A DNA stretch of 64,000 nt from an uncultured Collinsella sp. (GCA_958437495.1 CAUBOH010000001.1:96970-160969); one strand, 5' to 3'; counted from the stretch's first letter, positions 39,964 through 50,093 are shown. Numbers and translations are program-made. The notes: generated from the letters alone by a model not told the origin.

Positions 39964-40971
39964 ATGATGGACTGCGATGGCTACCCATGCGTTCCCATGC
40001 CGTTGATGTGCACCGCCTTTGTGCCGGGGCAGATTGACGCTGCGGTTGCAGACATTTCCGACCCCGATTCGCGCGCCATTGCCACGGCAGAAGCGCTGTA
40101 CTTTCGCGGACAGGCTGCCCTCGCTGCCAAGTCGACGCGTCCCTATCTTGACGCCACCGATCCCGCGCTGCGCTATTCTGCATGCTTTATCTGCGGATAC
40201 GCCAGTCTGTCGCTCAACCGCATCGCCGACACCCGCCGCTGCCTTGCTGGCATCCTCGATACGCCAACTGACGAGGAATCACCCGCCGTCCACGCCATGC
40301 ATATCCTGTTCGCCTCGGCCGCGAGCGTCCTGCTGCACTTGCCTTCCCCGTATTCCGCCGAAGAGTTTTATCCACTTGCGGCGCATCTGCCCGAAGGCCT
40401 GCGCCTGTTCGCCAGCTACGTGATGGCGCACGCCTTATATCTGCGCGGCGAATACGGCCGCAGCCTGGGCATGGCGGAAAACGCCCTGATTATGAAACAG
40501 GGAAGCTACCCCATCTCGGAACTGTTCCTGCACTTGGCAGCTTCCATGGCATGCATGAGCCTCAAGGACATCGAGGCCGCAAAAGCGCATTTTGGAGCCG
40601 CTTGGAATATTGCGCGCCCCGACGGCCTTATCGAGCTCATCGGCGAGCACCACGGCCTTTTACAGGGGCTCATCGAGGCATGCCTAAAAACGCAATACCC
40701 TGACGACTTCGCACGCATCATCGAGATCACATACCGCTTCAGCTACGGCTGGCGGCGCATCCACAACCCCGATTCGGGCGAGGACGTGGCCGACGATCTA
40801 ACGACCACGGAATTCACCATGGCCATGCTCGCCTGCCGCGGATGGACCAACGCCGAAATCGCACGCCATATGGGAGTATCGCCGGGCACCGTCAAAAACC
40901 GCCTATCCGGCGTATACGCAAAGCTTGGCATCGGCACACGCGCCGAGCTGGTCGCGCATATGTTGCGTTAG
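39964..40971 (+). CDS. LuxR-family transcriptional regulator with TPR-like N-terminus
   Basis: 335 residues. C-terminal HTH: LTTTEFTMAMLACRGWTNAEIARHMGVSPGTVKNRLSGVYAKLGI. The first 250 residues are helical and TPR-like (FASYVMAHALYLRGEYGRSLGMAENAL). GGGAG precedes tandem ATGs at 39964/39967. It lies 155 bases upstream of the giant surface protein, which it may control; Coriobacteria carry many such LuxR/target pairs. Confidence 0.88.
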   Translation: MMDCDGYPCVPMPLMCTAFVPGQIDAAVADISDPDSRAIATAEALYFRGQAALAAKSTRPYLDATDPALRYSACFICGYASLSLNRIADTRRCLAGILDTPTDEESPAVHAMHILFASAASVLLHLPSPYSAEEFYPLAAHLPEGLRLFASYVMAHALYLRGEYGRSLGMAENALIMKQGSYPISELFLHLAASMACMSLKDIEAAKAHFGAAWNIARPDGLIELIGEHHGLLQGLIEACLKTQYPDDFARIIEITYRFSYGWRRIHNPDSGEDVADDLTTTEFTMAMLACRGWTNAEIARHMGVSPGTVKNRLSGVYAKLGIGTRAELVAHMLR

Positions 40972-41126
40972 CGACCGGGCTGCCAAGCGCATCGAACGCG
41001 TTCCGGAACCCGACGCTTCGCTCGATCAATTTGGACATTTTGGCCATCGAACGGCACTACCGCCACGGGACACCTTCTCGCAAAATTGGATTATTTCCAC
41101 CGATATTTGCGGGATGGGAGCCCAAG

Positions 41127-44100
41127 ATGCTTGATCGCCGTTCGTTACTTGTTGCCGGAGCGTCCTCGCTAGCGAGCATTATGTTGCCTCGCGTGCCGGG
41201 AAGCGAAAATGCCTTCCTGCTGCCGTTCGCGCCCACCGCGGCCTATGCCGACGAAGAATACCCCTTCAAGGTGCTCGTTCTCTCGCGCACCATGTTTGGT
41301 GTGGTCGTGGTCGACGTCGCCAACAAGAATACGCCCATCGCAGGTGCCCAGGTCACGCTCACATCGCGCTATGCCGCAGGCAAGCAGCTCGCCGCCACGA
41401 CCGATGACGAAGGCACGGCCATCTTTGAGATTGCCCCGCTTTCGGAAGGCTACGTGGACGAGGCAACGCTCCTTGACGCGTACGACTTTAACGGCGGCAT
41501 CTCCATTAGCATGGCGGGATACCGTGATGTCGAGATTCCCCTTGCGCGTATCCAGGGCGGCACCGCCATAACCGCGCCCACGCGTCCGCTCTCCGACGGC
41601 AAGCCGTATTTCCGCCAGCTCACATTCGACGAATGGGACATCCAGTGCGCTGAAGCCACGTTCATGGCATTGCCGAAGGACGACGCGGCAAACGACCAAC
41701 CCGACACGCACGCCTTTATTGTACAGGCACATCTGCCACAGGGTGGACAGGCAACGCTGCACATCAACAAGGTAATGCCCGCCACGGGCAGCTCACCCGA
41801 AACCGTCACGCAGATCGGTCAGATCAAGGCCAGTGCATCGGGTTCGGACAATCTGGCAACGTTCACACTCGAAGACAAGTTCCTCGATACGACATCGGGC
41901 CTTCTGGAAGAAGGGTGCAAGCTGCGCTTTGTCCTCGACTATCAGGGCAAAACCTACACGCTCTCATCCCCTATGGCCGTTGTCACCGCGCCGGCCGCAA
42001 AGGCAGAATCGGGCTCGACCACCATCATTCCCACCACTATGGACCAAGAGATCACTCCGTTTGATTTCCCAGCGGCGTTTCCCGGCATCGGCGGCAATAA
42101 GTTCACGTGCTGGATGCCTTCGTTCCCCATTTTGTTCGATTTCTCGTTTGCCGGGTACGTACTGTTTGGCGGAGGATACAAACCGGTCGGCTACATGAAC
42201 GATTCGGGCAATCCGGATCCGGAGTACTGGAAGAAGTCACCGCGCGAGTCGGGTGCCAAGCAGGCAAACCGCTACCTCGACGAGATGGAGGGGAAGTGGA
42301 ATCAGTACAAGAGTATGAGTGCCGGTTCGGGCACCGATCCAAGAAACACCAAGCTCCTTCGCCACCATTGCACGCCGCTGTTCACGATGGATATCGCCAC
42401 ACAGCTGTACGGCTCGCTCGCCTACGATTGGGTGGGCAAAACCTGGGGCGACAACAACGACCCCGCATACGGCAATATTAAGGCCCTCTTCCAGGTAAGA
42501 ACCGACCTCAATTGGACCGAGCAGTTTACCCTAGGACCGGTGCCGTTTTTCCTAAACGTCAACCCCTGGGTGCTGGCAAAACTGGCGCTTGCCGTGGGCG
42601 CCCACACGCACGGTAGCGGCGCGGCGTTTTTCAAGAACATTTCGCTCGACTATTCAAACACCTCGGGCTCGTTCACCATCCAAATCGGGCTTGCCGTCAC
42701 CTTTGGCGCCGGCGTTGCAGGCGTCGCTTCGTCTGCCGTGCGCGGCGCCGCATCCCTCACGCTGTTCATTGGGTACGAGAAGGCAGATGGACACCAGCTT
42801 CCGCGACTGCGCGTAGGTGCAGACGTCGATGTCGATGTGATACTCCAGTTCGTAATGTTCAAGTGGACCACCAAGGCTTGGTCGGGGTCGTGGCCCACAC
42901 TCATCGATTCGTGGAATATGTCGGTGAACAATGGCGACCAGTATGTGCTCCAGCGCTCTGAGCTCGCATTGGGTGGAGATACGCCCTACACGCTGGATGC
43001 CCGCTTCGGCACGCCCGGCAACATCGAGGCGGGCGGCGTGCCGCAATTTATCGCATCGGCCACCATCGTCACCAACGCCGAGCTGCTCGCACGCGCCGAG
43101 GTTAAGGCCACTGCCGTAAACGTCGCGCCCGTCGTGCGCGATTGGGACCGATTGGTCGCGCGCATTGAGCTCGAGGCAGATGCAGAAAGCGACGACACGG
43201 GACAGATCGAGCATTTCGTCCATGCACTGATAGGGAACGACGAAAACGCCGCGCCGATGTACGAGTACACCTATATCGGGCAGGCGACGAACGCTGTTGC
43301 GGACCCCAACGCCAATTCTGCCGGTGTATCGGAGGACGAGCGTGGCGGCATCAAACCCTCGAGCGACAACGTACTGTTTACTGGCGTGCTCAGCGAAGCT
43401 CACATGAAACTGGCAATTATCGCCGGCGTAGAATGCCTGTTCCGCATCGCCTCGGTGCGCTACGGCGACAATGGCCGCTCGCGCCTGGTGGTGCACACAA
43501 AGGCAAACGGCACGTGGTCCGCTCCCACGCCCGTGGACTTCCCCCTTGGCTTTGGCGAGGGCGACGTGGAGCGCGACGGCATATACGATTACGACTTCGA
43601 CGTGGTGGAATATACGGACGGAAGAGAAAACCAGGACGCCTACGTGTTGCTGGTCTCGGGCGAGCGCCGCGACGGCGACAACACCCCTTTCGATGCGGCG
43701 AGCACATCCGGCATACTGTCCGTTGTGCGCCTGCGCATAAGCAACGGCGGAGTTCATGTGGTGTCGCATACGTCATGGCGCAGCATCTCGCGCGGCCGCC
43801 TGCAAGAGGATGGCTACCATTGCCTGCAGTGCCCGCGCATCACGGTGGGCAAGACACTGGTCGACGGACGCCTGTCGGGTGCCTACCTCCACCGCCGCGG
43901 AGCCACCGCAGAGAAGGCGCTCGGCAGCGAGGCTGAGGTTGCGCTGGAGTGCTTTGCCCTGTGGTCGGACGTTTCGGGCGACAGCCTGACGTTCCGCCAA
44001 GTTCTCCGCTTTCCGCAAGCACCGTCGAGTATCGAGCTGGGCGAGCCCGAGAATATCAACGGCAAAATGGTGACGCCCGTTGCGTACGAGACCGCAGACG

Positions 44101-45494
44101 GTTGCGGCTGCGCATCGTACGCCGTGATTGGCCAGTCCATTGCGGGCTGGGGCGTTATGCCACCAGACGCCACGGTACCCCATGCGGTGCCGTGGCCACA
44201 ACATTCGGGCTTTTTGGCCACCGTCAACGAGCAGCTGCAGCATATTACTTGGACGCGAGGCGCATCGGCATTTGCAACGCAGCCCGTGGGTGCCGCAGGC
44301 TGTGGCCCGGCGTCGTTTAGCGTAAGCAACAACGGCAGGTGCGTGCTCTATGTAGAGAACACCGATGGCAAGGTGGGACAAACCTACGGCGAAGAAGGCA
44401 ACCCGGTAGCAGTGATGGGCAAGCACTTCCGCATCTTCGCCAGCACCTTGGCAGGCGATCTGTTCACGGAGCCGTTCGTGATGTGCGAGCTGGACCATCC
44501 CGTCGATCAGATAACGACATTTTTGACGTCGGGAGGCATGCTCTCCGCGCTCGCCACGCACATTGTGAGCGCGGAGAAGAGCGAGGCAGAGCTGCACGGC
44601 ATCGAAGTGCCCTTGGTGGCGTGTGCCACTCCGACGGGCGCGGTCGCTACCTCGGGCGCGGTGGTGCCCGGAGCAGCAGGCGAATCCTTCATGGTCACGG
44701 TGCGAAACGACGGCAACACTTTGCTGACCGCCGGTACGATCGATCTGTACCGAGAGGGCTCCAGCCAGCCGTTCTCCAGCGCATCCATCGGGTTCGGAGC
44801 GAACGCACGCATGGCTTCGATCTACGATCCAGAGCTTGCCGAGGACGCTTCGGCCAACGACATGGCACACGTGAAGTACGCGCTCGAGACGCTGGGCGCA
44901 CGTTTTGCGACGCACCCGCTGGTTGCCGACAATGGAAACGCCGTGCTGGCACCAGGCTGCACGGCACAGTTCCGCATGAGCTTCGCCATCCCCGAGAGTT
45001 GGAGCGACGAAGTGGGCAAACGCGTAACGCTGTATGCGATAGCGCGTGATCTGGTGGCGCTCGATCCCGTAACGCTCGAGGAAATTCGACCGGGCGCAAA
45101 CTCGGCGCTGGGTGCCGTACTGCACGAGCTTCATGTGCCCGACGCGGCATGCGAACGCTCAGAAGTTCAGGTCGGCGTATGCGACAGCGCGGATACGACA
45201 GGACTTCACGACGCCCCGATGACGGCGGACGGCGATGGTGGCTCAAGTGGCGGCGGTACTGACGAGGGCGGCGGCTCCGGCGGAAGCAGCTCCGGCAGTG
45301 ACAAGGACCACGGCAATAACAAGCGCTCCGGAAAAGCGGGTGCGCTTGCGGGCACGGGCGATGTCAACGCTCCCCTTACAGCAGCCGCCGCAGCACTCGC
45401 CGCGGCAGGCGCCGGCCTCGTCGCCTACAGCGCCCGCCGCACGGCGCTCGAAACCGACACCGCCAATGAGGTCAATTCGGATAAGCCTCGCTAG
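41127..45494 (+). CDS. Large cell-wall-anchored surface protein
   Basis: 1455 residues. Tat-like signal (DRRSLLVAGASSLASIMLP), then a carboxypeptidase-regulatory/prealbumin-like fold (TPIAGAQVTLTSRYAAGKQL... TTDDEGTAIFEI). The middle 1000 residues have no recognised domain. A Gly/Ser-rich linker near 1370 precedes LAGTGD, a helix and Arg-Arg: an LPXTG-variant sortase signal with Ala-Gly. ATG 41127 has GGGAG upstream; the long upstream frame overlaps luxR and is rejected. Adhesin-like; function unknown. Confidence 0.82.
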   Translation: MLDRRSLLVAGASSLASIMLPRVPGSENAFLLPFAPTAAYADEEYPFKVLVLSRTMFGVVVVDVANKNTPIAGAQVTLTSRYAAGKQLAATTDDEGTAIFEIAPLSEGYVDEATLLDAYDFNGGISISMAGYRDVEIPLARIQGGTAITAPTRPLSDGKPYFRQLTFDEWDIQCAEATFMALPKDDAANDQPDTHAFIVQAHLPQGGQATLHINKVMPATGSSPETVTQIGQIKASASGSDNLATFTLEDKFLDTTSGLLEEGCKLRFVLDYQGKTYTLSSPMAVVTAPAAKAESGSTTIIPTTMDQEITPFDFPAAFPGIGGNKFTCWMPSFPILFDFSFAGYVLFGGGYKPVGYMNDSGNPDPEYWKKSPRESGAKQANRYLDEMEGKWNQYKSMSAGSGTDPRNTKLLRHHCTPLFTMDIATQLYGSLAYDWVGKTWGDNNDPAYGNIKALFQVRTDLNWTEQFTLGPVPFFLNVNPWVLAKLALAVGAHTHGSGAAFFKNISLDYSNTSGSFTIQIGLAVTFGAGVAGVASSAVRGAASLTLFIGYEKADGHQLPRLRVGADVDVDVILQFVMFKWTTKAWSGSWPTLIDSWNMSVNNGDQYVLQRSELALGGDTPYTLDARFGTPGNIEAGGVPQFIASATIVTNAELLARAEVKATAVNVAPVVRDWDRLVARIELEADAESDDTGQIEHFVHALIGNDENAAPMYEYTYIGQATNAVADPNANSAGVSEDERGGIKPSSDNVLFTGVLSEAHMKLAIIAGVECLFRIASVRYGDNGRSRLVVHTKANGTWSAPTPVDFPLGFGEGDVERDGIYDYDFDVVEYTDGRENQDAYVLLVSGERRDGDNTPFDAASTSGILSVVRLRISNGGVHVVSHTSWRSISRGRLQEDGYHCLQCPRITVGKTLVDGRLSGAYLHRRGATAEKALGSEAEVALECFALWSDVSGDSLTFRQVLRFPQAPSSIELGEPENINGKMVTPVAYETADGCGCASYAVIGQSIAGWGVMPPDATVPHAVPWPQHSGFLATVNEQLQHITWTRGASAFATQPVGAAGCGPASFSVSNNGRCVLYVENTDGKVGQTYGEEGNPVAVMGKHFRIFASTLAGDLFTEPFVMCELDHPVDQITTFLTSGGMLSALATHIVSAEKSEAELHGIEVPLVACATPTGAVATSGAVVPGAAGESFMVTVRNDGNTLLTAGTIDLYREGSSQPFSSASIGFGANARMASIYDPELAEDASANDMAHVKYALETLGARFATHPLVADNGNAVLAPGCTAQFRMSFAIPESWSDEVGKRVTLYAIARDLVALDPVTLEEIRPGANSALGAVLHELHVPDAACERSEVQVGVCDSADTTGLHDAPMTADGDGGSSGGGTDEGGGSGGSSSGSDKDHGNNKRSGKAGALAGTGDVNAPLTAAAAALAAAGAGLVAYSARRTALETDTANEVNSDKPR

Positions 45495-45528
45495 CTCCTA
45501 GTTACTTTTGTGAGAGACGCCGACTCGG

Positions 45529-45578
45529 CTCATCGAACATCAAAATGGGCTGGTTCTGAATACCCAGAGCCAGCCCAT
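45529..45578. repeat. Direct-repeat copy L, containing a terminator hairpin
   Basis: CTCATCGAACATCAAAATGG then GGCTGGTTCTG...CAGAGCCAGCCCA. Paired with the copy at 46572-46620. On the minus strand it ends the membrane-protein gene transcription (AATGGGCTGG stem then TTTTG). Confidence 0.7.
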
Positions 45579-45584
45579 TGCGCA

Positions 45585-46169
45585 TTAAATGTCATCTGAG
45601 GAGTCGAGTTCTGCCTCGAGCTTGGCAAGGCGTCTTTTCGCCGTGAAAAACGTTGCGCACAGGACAGCAAACGTGGCCGCGAAAATCGTCGCACCGCAGA
45701 ACACGCCCGTGGCCAGGTTCGCCAGCCAAAAGACGCTTTCGAGCGGTACGATCTGCGCCTCAGCGATACAGCGCATTGCGGCAATAACAAGCGCGAACGC
45801 GGCGCCGCTAAGACCGCTGACAAGCAGGAAATATCCAACAGGAAGATGCTCGGTTTGCCCAAAACGATTGGTATCGACATAGCCCTTCCGCGTTTGCAGT
45901 CCTGCGCAAATCAACATCACGAGAACGAGCCACAGATACATGGCTGCCTCGAACGGCGTTGCAAAGCCATGCGGCATTTCACTGGCGTCGCTGTGAACCC
46001 ACGCAACCTGTCGAGCTATAAACTGGTAGAAAAAGATCATCAACATACCAAACGAAAGCAGCACGAAACCAATCTTGTAGATCTTCGCGCTCTCAGCCTC
46101 CAGGCGCTCATCCTTTGGGCCGACATATTCACGCCACTTTTGCACGAGTTTTAAATCTTCAAATTTCAT
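45585..46169 (-). CDS. Four-helix membrane protein, partner of the XRE regulator
   Basis: 194 residues, four helices in two pairs (about 30-50, 80-96, 115-135, 150-175), charged ends. MKFEDLKLVQKWREYVGPKDER resembles DUF6773-like partners of small XRE proteins, not firmly. Nine bases separate it from the regulator gene upstream, so one operon. Function unknown. Confidence 0.65.
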   Translation of the reverse strand: MKFEDLKLVQKWREYVGPKDERLEAESAKIYKIGFVLLSFGMLMIFFYQFIARQVAWVHSDASEMPHGFATPFEAAMYLWLVLVMLICAGLQTRKGYVDTNRFGQTEHLPVGYFLLVSGLSGAAFALVIAAMRCIAEAQIVPLESVFWLANLATGVFCGATIFAATFAVLCATFFTAKRRLAKLEAELDSSDDI

Positions 46170-46178
46170 AGCGAACTC

Positions 46179-46409
46179 CTAAAGAGCGTCAGGGTCGGCG
46201 TCGGTTTCGTCTTCCCAAAACAAGTCGTTCAACGTAACGCGCAGCGCCTTACAGATTGCCACGCACAAATTGAGCGTGGGGTTGTAGCCGCCCGCCTCGA
46301 TAAGGCCGATGGTTTGGCGCGTAACGCCCACGGCTTGGGCTAAGTCAGCTTGCGAAAGGCCAGCCGCCGCGCGTGCCGCCTTCATGCGTAGGTTCTTTTT
46401 GCCCGGCAT
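46179..46409 (-). CDS. Small XRE-family regulator
   Basis: 76 residues: KAARAAAGLSQADLAQAVGVTRQTIGLIEAGGYNPTLNLCVAICKAL, a single Cro/C1 HTH ending in an acidic tail (WEDETDADPDAL). ATG 46409 has AAGGA upstream. Promoter TTGACA-N17-TATATT lies upstream, with ATGACAGA-type half-sites around it, so it probably represses itself. Confidence 0.88.
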   Translation of the reverse strand: MPGKKNLRMKAARAAAGLSQADLAQAVGVTRQTIGLIEAGGYNPTLNLCVAICKALRVTLNDLFWEDETDADPDAL

Positions 46410-46428
46410 GGAGTTCCTTTCGTAGTAA

Positions 46429-46501
46429 TGGACAGATATCCGTTGCAACATGACAGAAATATATTGCATCCATCAGAAGATGTCAACTATATCTGTCATT
46501 A
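46429..46501 (-). promoter_or_regulatory. xre promoter with three ATGACAGATAT-like sites
   Basis: Minus strand TTGACA (46481-46486), 17 bases, TATATT (46458-46463): near-consensus sigma-70. TGGACAGATAT (46429), ATGACAGAAATATA (46450) and inverted ATATCTGTCAT (46490) flank it. Confidence 0.75.
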
Positions 46502-46571
46502 TGGAAACCATGTTCGTCATTGCGCGCACGGCACCCCGCTGTACCCGAAACCGCGCGAGGCACTGGCCCTG

Positions 46572-46620
46572 CTCATCGAGCACCAAAAAGGGCTGGCCCC
46601 GATAACTCGGAGCCAGCCCT
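46572..46620. repeat. Direct-repeat copy R, containing a terminator hairpin
   Basis: CTCATCGAGCACCAAAAAGG then GCTGGCCCC...GGAGCCAGCCCT. On the minus strand GGGCTGGCTCCGAG/CGGGGCCAGCCC plus TTTTT ends the lipoprotein gene. Confidence 0.75.
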
Positions 46621-46647
46621 GAGCCGCCTGACGTAAGAATCGCGGTG

Positions 46648-47661
46648 TTATTTGAGCTTCAGTGCCTCCATCATGGGCACGGCGGCGTCCCAATCGATCT
46701 TCCAGCCAATCGACACGCGGACGGTTTCACCCGTTGCGGGAGCCGTCGCAAACAGCGTATGGCCGTTGTCGGGACCGGTAAAGCGCAGCCACGTTATGCC
46801 GTTGTACTCGACCTGGTCGGTTGTTGTCTCCTTGCCTTCGTAGACCTGCTCTAGGCTTGCAACCTCTTCCTCCGGCGAGCGTGGGAAGATGCTGATGTTC
46901 AGGCGTCCTCCAGTCTCGTCGTGGAAGAAGTTTGCCTTTTCGCGCTCTTCGTCGGACGAATCCAGCGTGTACCCATCGGCGGCCTCGATACTGTACGATG
47001 CGCAGTCGATACCCGTTAAATCTGCCTTCTCGTCAGAATCGGCCACGCCGCCGGCCGCCTTGAACTCCTTGGTCTCGCATCCCGTGGTGTCAAAGTGCAT
47101 GGCCTCATGATTCTTGGCGGGGGCGTAAGCGTCTACGAACTCGACAGTGATGGGCCCGTAGTACGCCGTCTTGGGCGCCCAGAAGTAAACATACTCAACG
47201 GTCTCGCCCGGACCGATATCTGGTCTCTCGGAAAGGTCAATTCCCTTGTGCAGATCATCGGGAGCCTCGCTTGCAACGTAGTCGAGCACGGCCGCCTTGC
47301 CGGAAGTAAACAACGGGTCGCCTGCCTCAAGATCGCCCTGGGCAGCATGCACGTTAAAGGAACTGAACGTCCTGTTCTTTGTGTTGTTGTTGGCAATCTT
47401 GATGTGCAGGTAAAAGCCGTCCTGCTTCTTGGCATCACCGCGATAGAACGTACCGTGAGCCACCGACTCATAGGTAATGCCTGCCACCTCGACCGTCTGC
47501 GAATCATAGGCCTTGGACTTCTTGGACTTCTCCTGCACAGGTGCGCTCCCGCCCGAGCCACTCGGCGCATTACCGCCGCAGCCGGCAAGCGTACACGCCA
47601 ACACAGCCGAAAGCGTCACGGTGGGAATTCCTAACAGCAGTTTCTTTGTCATGGGCCTCAT
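46648..47661 (-). CDS. Secreted lipoprotein, unknown function
   Basis: 337 residues. Signal peptide with lipobox LAGC. Residues about 55-180 resemble a DUF4352-like immunoglobulin fold (FYLHIKIANNNTKNRTFSSF), then a C-terminal domain with WLRFTGPDNGHTLFA. Start 47661 chosen for AAGGAG spacing (47652 is an alternative). Surface-exposed; function unknown. Confidence 0.75.
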   Translation of the reverse strand: MRPMTKKLLLGIPTVTLSAVLACTLAGCGGNAPSGSGGSAPVQEKSKKSKAYDSQTVEVAGITYESVAHGTFYRGDAKKQDGFYLHIKIANNNTKNRTFSSFNVHAAQGDLEAGDPLFTSGKAAVLDYVASEAPDDLHKGIDLSERPDIGPGETVEYVYFWAPKTAYYGPITVEFVDAYAPAKNHEAMHFDTTGCETKEFKAAGGVADSDEKADLTGIDCASYSIEAADGYTLDSSDEEREKANFFHDETGGRLNISIFPRSPEEEVASLEQVYEGKETTTDQVEYNGITWLRFTGPDNGHTLFATAPATGETVRVSIGWKIDWDAAVPMMEALKLK

Positions 47662-48095
47662 CGTTCTCACCGCTCCTTTCGGCTTGCAGCTCATCCGTTG
47701 CCCGAGTCGCAAGTCGACTCCGTGGCATCGGCTTCCACTATGAGCGTATGACGAAACGCGGCGCCGGCGAAGTGACCCACGGCCCAAATAACGACCCGCC
47801 AGCGTTCCTTATGGGCCAAAGGGACTCGCACACGCACGCCCGTGGCCCATAAAACGAGACGCTTGTCCCAATGTTCGATTCGATCCATCCGCAAACAAGG
47901 TAGGGCGCCTCCAGCCGCCTTCAAACTTACTCGGGCAGAATCAACTCGGCCTTGTCCGAGTAAACGCCGTTCCATCAAATTTCGAACGATTGTTCGATGG
48001 ATTTCGTGTTGGATGGAATCGTCTGTGGGCTGGGCTATGCTACCTTGACTATCTATATGACTAAAACGCAGCAAAGGAGCACCGAGAGAGCGAGT
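47662..48095 (+). other. 434-base intergenic region with topoisomerase control signals
   Basis: Holds the SOS box (47982-47997), a hairpin with arms TACTCGG and CCGAGTA near 47931-47962, and TATGCT near 48036. I see no gene in the rest. Confidence 0.5.
47982..47997. promoter_or_regulatory. LexA SOS box, perfect arms
   Basis: TCGAAC-GATT-GTTCGA matches the mycobacterial/actinobacterial LexA consensus exactly in both arms. It lies about 100 bases before the topoisomerase B start, near the expected promoter. Confidence 0.82.
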
Positions 48096-50093
48096 ATGGC
48101 AAAAAACACCGCAAACTATGGTAACGACAGTATCCGCCAGCTCAAGGACGAGGAGCGCGTACGCCTGCGCCCCGCCGTCATCTTCGGCTCGGACGGACTC
48201 GATGGCTGTGCACACGCTGCCTTCGAGATCCTGTCCAACGCCGTTGACGAGGCACGCCAGGGCTACGGCAAGCTCATCACCCTTACCGCCTTTCGCGATG
48301 GCTCTATCCAGGTAGAGGACAATGGCCGTGGCTGCCCGCTCGACTGGAACCCTTCCGAGAAGCGCTTCAACTGGGAGCTCGTCTTCTGCGAGCTCTACGC
48401 CGGCGGCAAGTATAACAACAACCAGGGCGGCGACTACGACTTCTCGCTCGGCACCAACGGCCTGGGCTCCTGCGCGACCCAGTACGCTTCCGAGTACATG
48501 GACGTCACGGTTTGGCGCGACGGCAACAAGTACTCCCTGCACTTTAAGAAGGGCAAGGTCGTTGGCGCCAAAAAGAAGGCACTCGAGATTGAGCCCAGCG
48601 ACGAGAACCGTACCGGCACCACCATCAAATGGCGCCCCGATCTTGAGGTCTTTACCTCCATCAGCATCCCCCACGATTGGTATCGCGAGACCATGCGCCG
48701 CCAGGCCGTGGTCAACGCCAACGTGACCTTCCGCCTGCGCATCGAGGGCGACGACGGCGAGTTCTCCGAAGAGGACTTCTGCTATCCCAAGGGCATCGAG
48801 GACTACGTGCTCGAGAAGGTCGGTACCGACTACCTTACCGAGCCCTTCTTTATCGAGGCCGACCGCCGCGGTCGCGATCGCGAGGACCTGCCCGACTACA
48901 ACGTAAAAATCACCGCATGCATGTGTTTCTCGCGCACCTTCACGATGCAGGAGTACTACCACAACTCATCGTGGCTCGAGAACGGCGGCTCGCCCGAGAA
49001 GGCTGCCCGCAGCGCCCTCACAAGCGCCATCGATGCCTACATCAAGCAACAGGGCAAGTACAACAAAAACGAGAGCGGCATCAAATGGCAGGACGTCCAG
49101 GACTGTCTGGTGCTGGTGACCAACTGCTTCTCCACCCAGACGTCCTATGAAAACCAGACCAAGAAGGCCATCAACAACCGCTTTATCCAGCAGGCCATGA
49201 CGGCCTTCTTTAAGGAGCGCCTCTCGACCTACTTAATCGAGAACAAGGACGCCGCCAACAAGATCATGGAGCAGGTGCTCATCAACAAGCGCTCGCGCGA
49301 GAATGCCGAGAAAACGCGCCAGAGTATCAAGACCAACCTGCAGCAGAAGACCGACATGGCCAACCGCGTGCAGAAGTTCATCGACTGCCGCTCCAAGGAC
49401 AAGACCCGTCGCGAGATCTACATCGTAGAGGGCGACTCGGCAGCAGGCGCCATCCGCACCTCGCGCGATGCCGAGTTCCAGGGCGTCATGCCCGTCCGCG
49501 GCAAGATCCTCAACTGCCTGAAGGAGGACTATCCGCGCATCTTTAAGTCCGACATCATCATGGACCTCATGCGCGTGCTGGGCTGTGGCGTGGAGATCAA
49601 GGACAAGCGGATCAAGAACCTCGGTGCCTTTGACCTGGACAACCTCAATTGGAACAAGGTCATTATCTGTACGGACGCCGACGTCGACGGTTATCACATC
49701 CGCACGCTCGTGCTCACCATGCTCTACCGCCTGGTGCCCACGCTTATCGACGAAGGCTACGTGTATATCGCCGAGTCGCCGCTCTACGAGATCAACTGCA
49801 AAGAAAAGACCTACTTTGCCTACACCGAGCTCGAGAAAAACGGCATCCTTAAGGAGATCGGCGACCAGAAGTGTTCCATCAACCGCTCCAAGGGTCTTGG
49901 TGAGAACGATCCGGACATGATGTGGCTCACCACCATGAACCCCGAGACGCGTCGCCTGATCAAGGTGGAGCCCGAGGACGTCACCAAGATGGAAACCATG
50001 TTCAACCTTTTGCTGGGCAACGACGAGGCAGGCCGCAAGCGCCATATCTCCGAGCACGGCAAGGAATACCTGGACCAGCTGGACTTGCAATAG
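48096..50093 (+). CDS. Type IIA topoisomerase subunit B (GyrB/ParE-like)
   Basis: 665 residues. GHKL ATPase with EILSNAVDEA (44-53) and DNGRG (75-79), then TOPRIM motifs YIVEGDSAAGA and CTDADVDGYH. The set is complete, but it is divergent from usual GyrB, and the partner A subunit follows 45 bases on. ATG 48096 (MAKNTANYG) is preferred; a frame to 47997 lacks a site. Probably a second topoisomerase besides the housekeeping gyrase, damage-inducible through the SOS box. Confidence 0.88.
   Translation: MAKNTANYGNDSIRQLKDEERVRLRPAVIFGSDGLDGCAHAAFEILSNAVDEARQGYGKLITLTAFRDGSIQVEDNGRGCPLDWNPSEKRFNWELVFCELYAGGKYNNNQGGDYDFSLGTNGLGSCATQYASEYMDVTVWRDGNKYSLHFKKGKVVGAKKKALEIEPSDENRTGTTIKWRPDLEVFTSISIPHDWYRETMRRQAVVNANVTFRLRIEGDDGEFSEEDFCYPKGIEDYVLEKVGTDYLTEPFFIEADRRGRDREDLPDYNVKITACMCFSRTFTMQEYYHNSSWLENGGSPEKAARSALTSAIDAYIKQQGKYNKNESGIKWQDVQDCLVLVTNCFSTQTSYENQTKKAINNRFIQQAMTAFFKERLSTYLIENKDAANKIMEQVLINKRSRENAEKTRQSIKTNLQQKTDMANRVQKFIDCRSKDKTRREIYIVEGDSAAGAIRTSRDAEFQGVMPVRGKILNCLKEDYPRIFKSDIIMDLMRVLGCGVEIKDKRIKNLGAFDLDNLNWNKVIICTDADVDGYHIRTLVLTMLYRLVPTLIDEGYVYIAESPLYEINCKEKTYFAYTELEKNGILKEIGDQKCSINRSKGLGENDPDMMWLTTMNPETRRLIKVEPEDVTKMETMFNLLLGNDEAGRKRHISEHGKEYLDQLDLQ

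Noticed and set aside
43773..45134. 453-codon reverse frame inside the surface protein
   Set aside because: Antisense shadow with no ribosome-binding site or motif, while the forward frame has signal and sortase motifs.
45529..46620. CRISPR-like repeats
   Set aside because: Only two copies 1 kb apart with a gene pair between them; the hairpins work as terminators.
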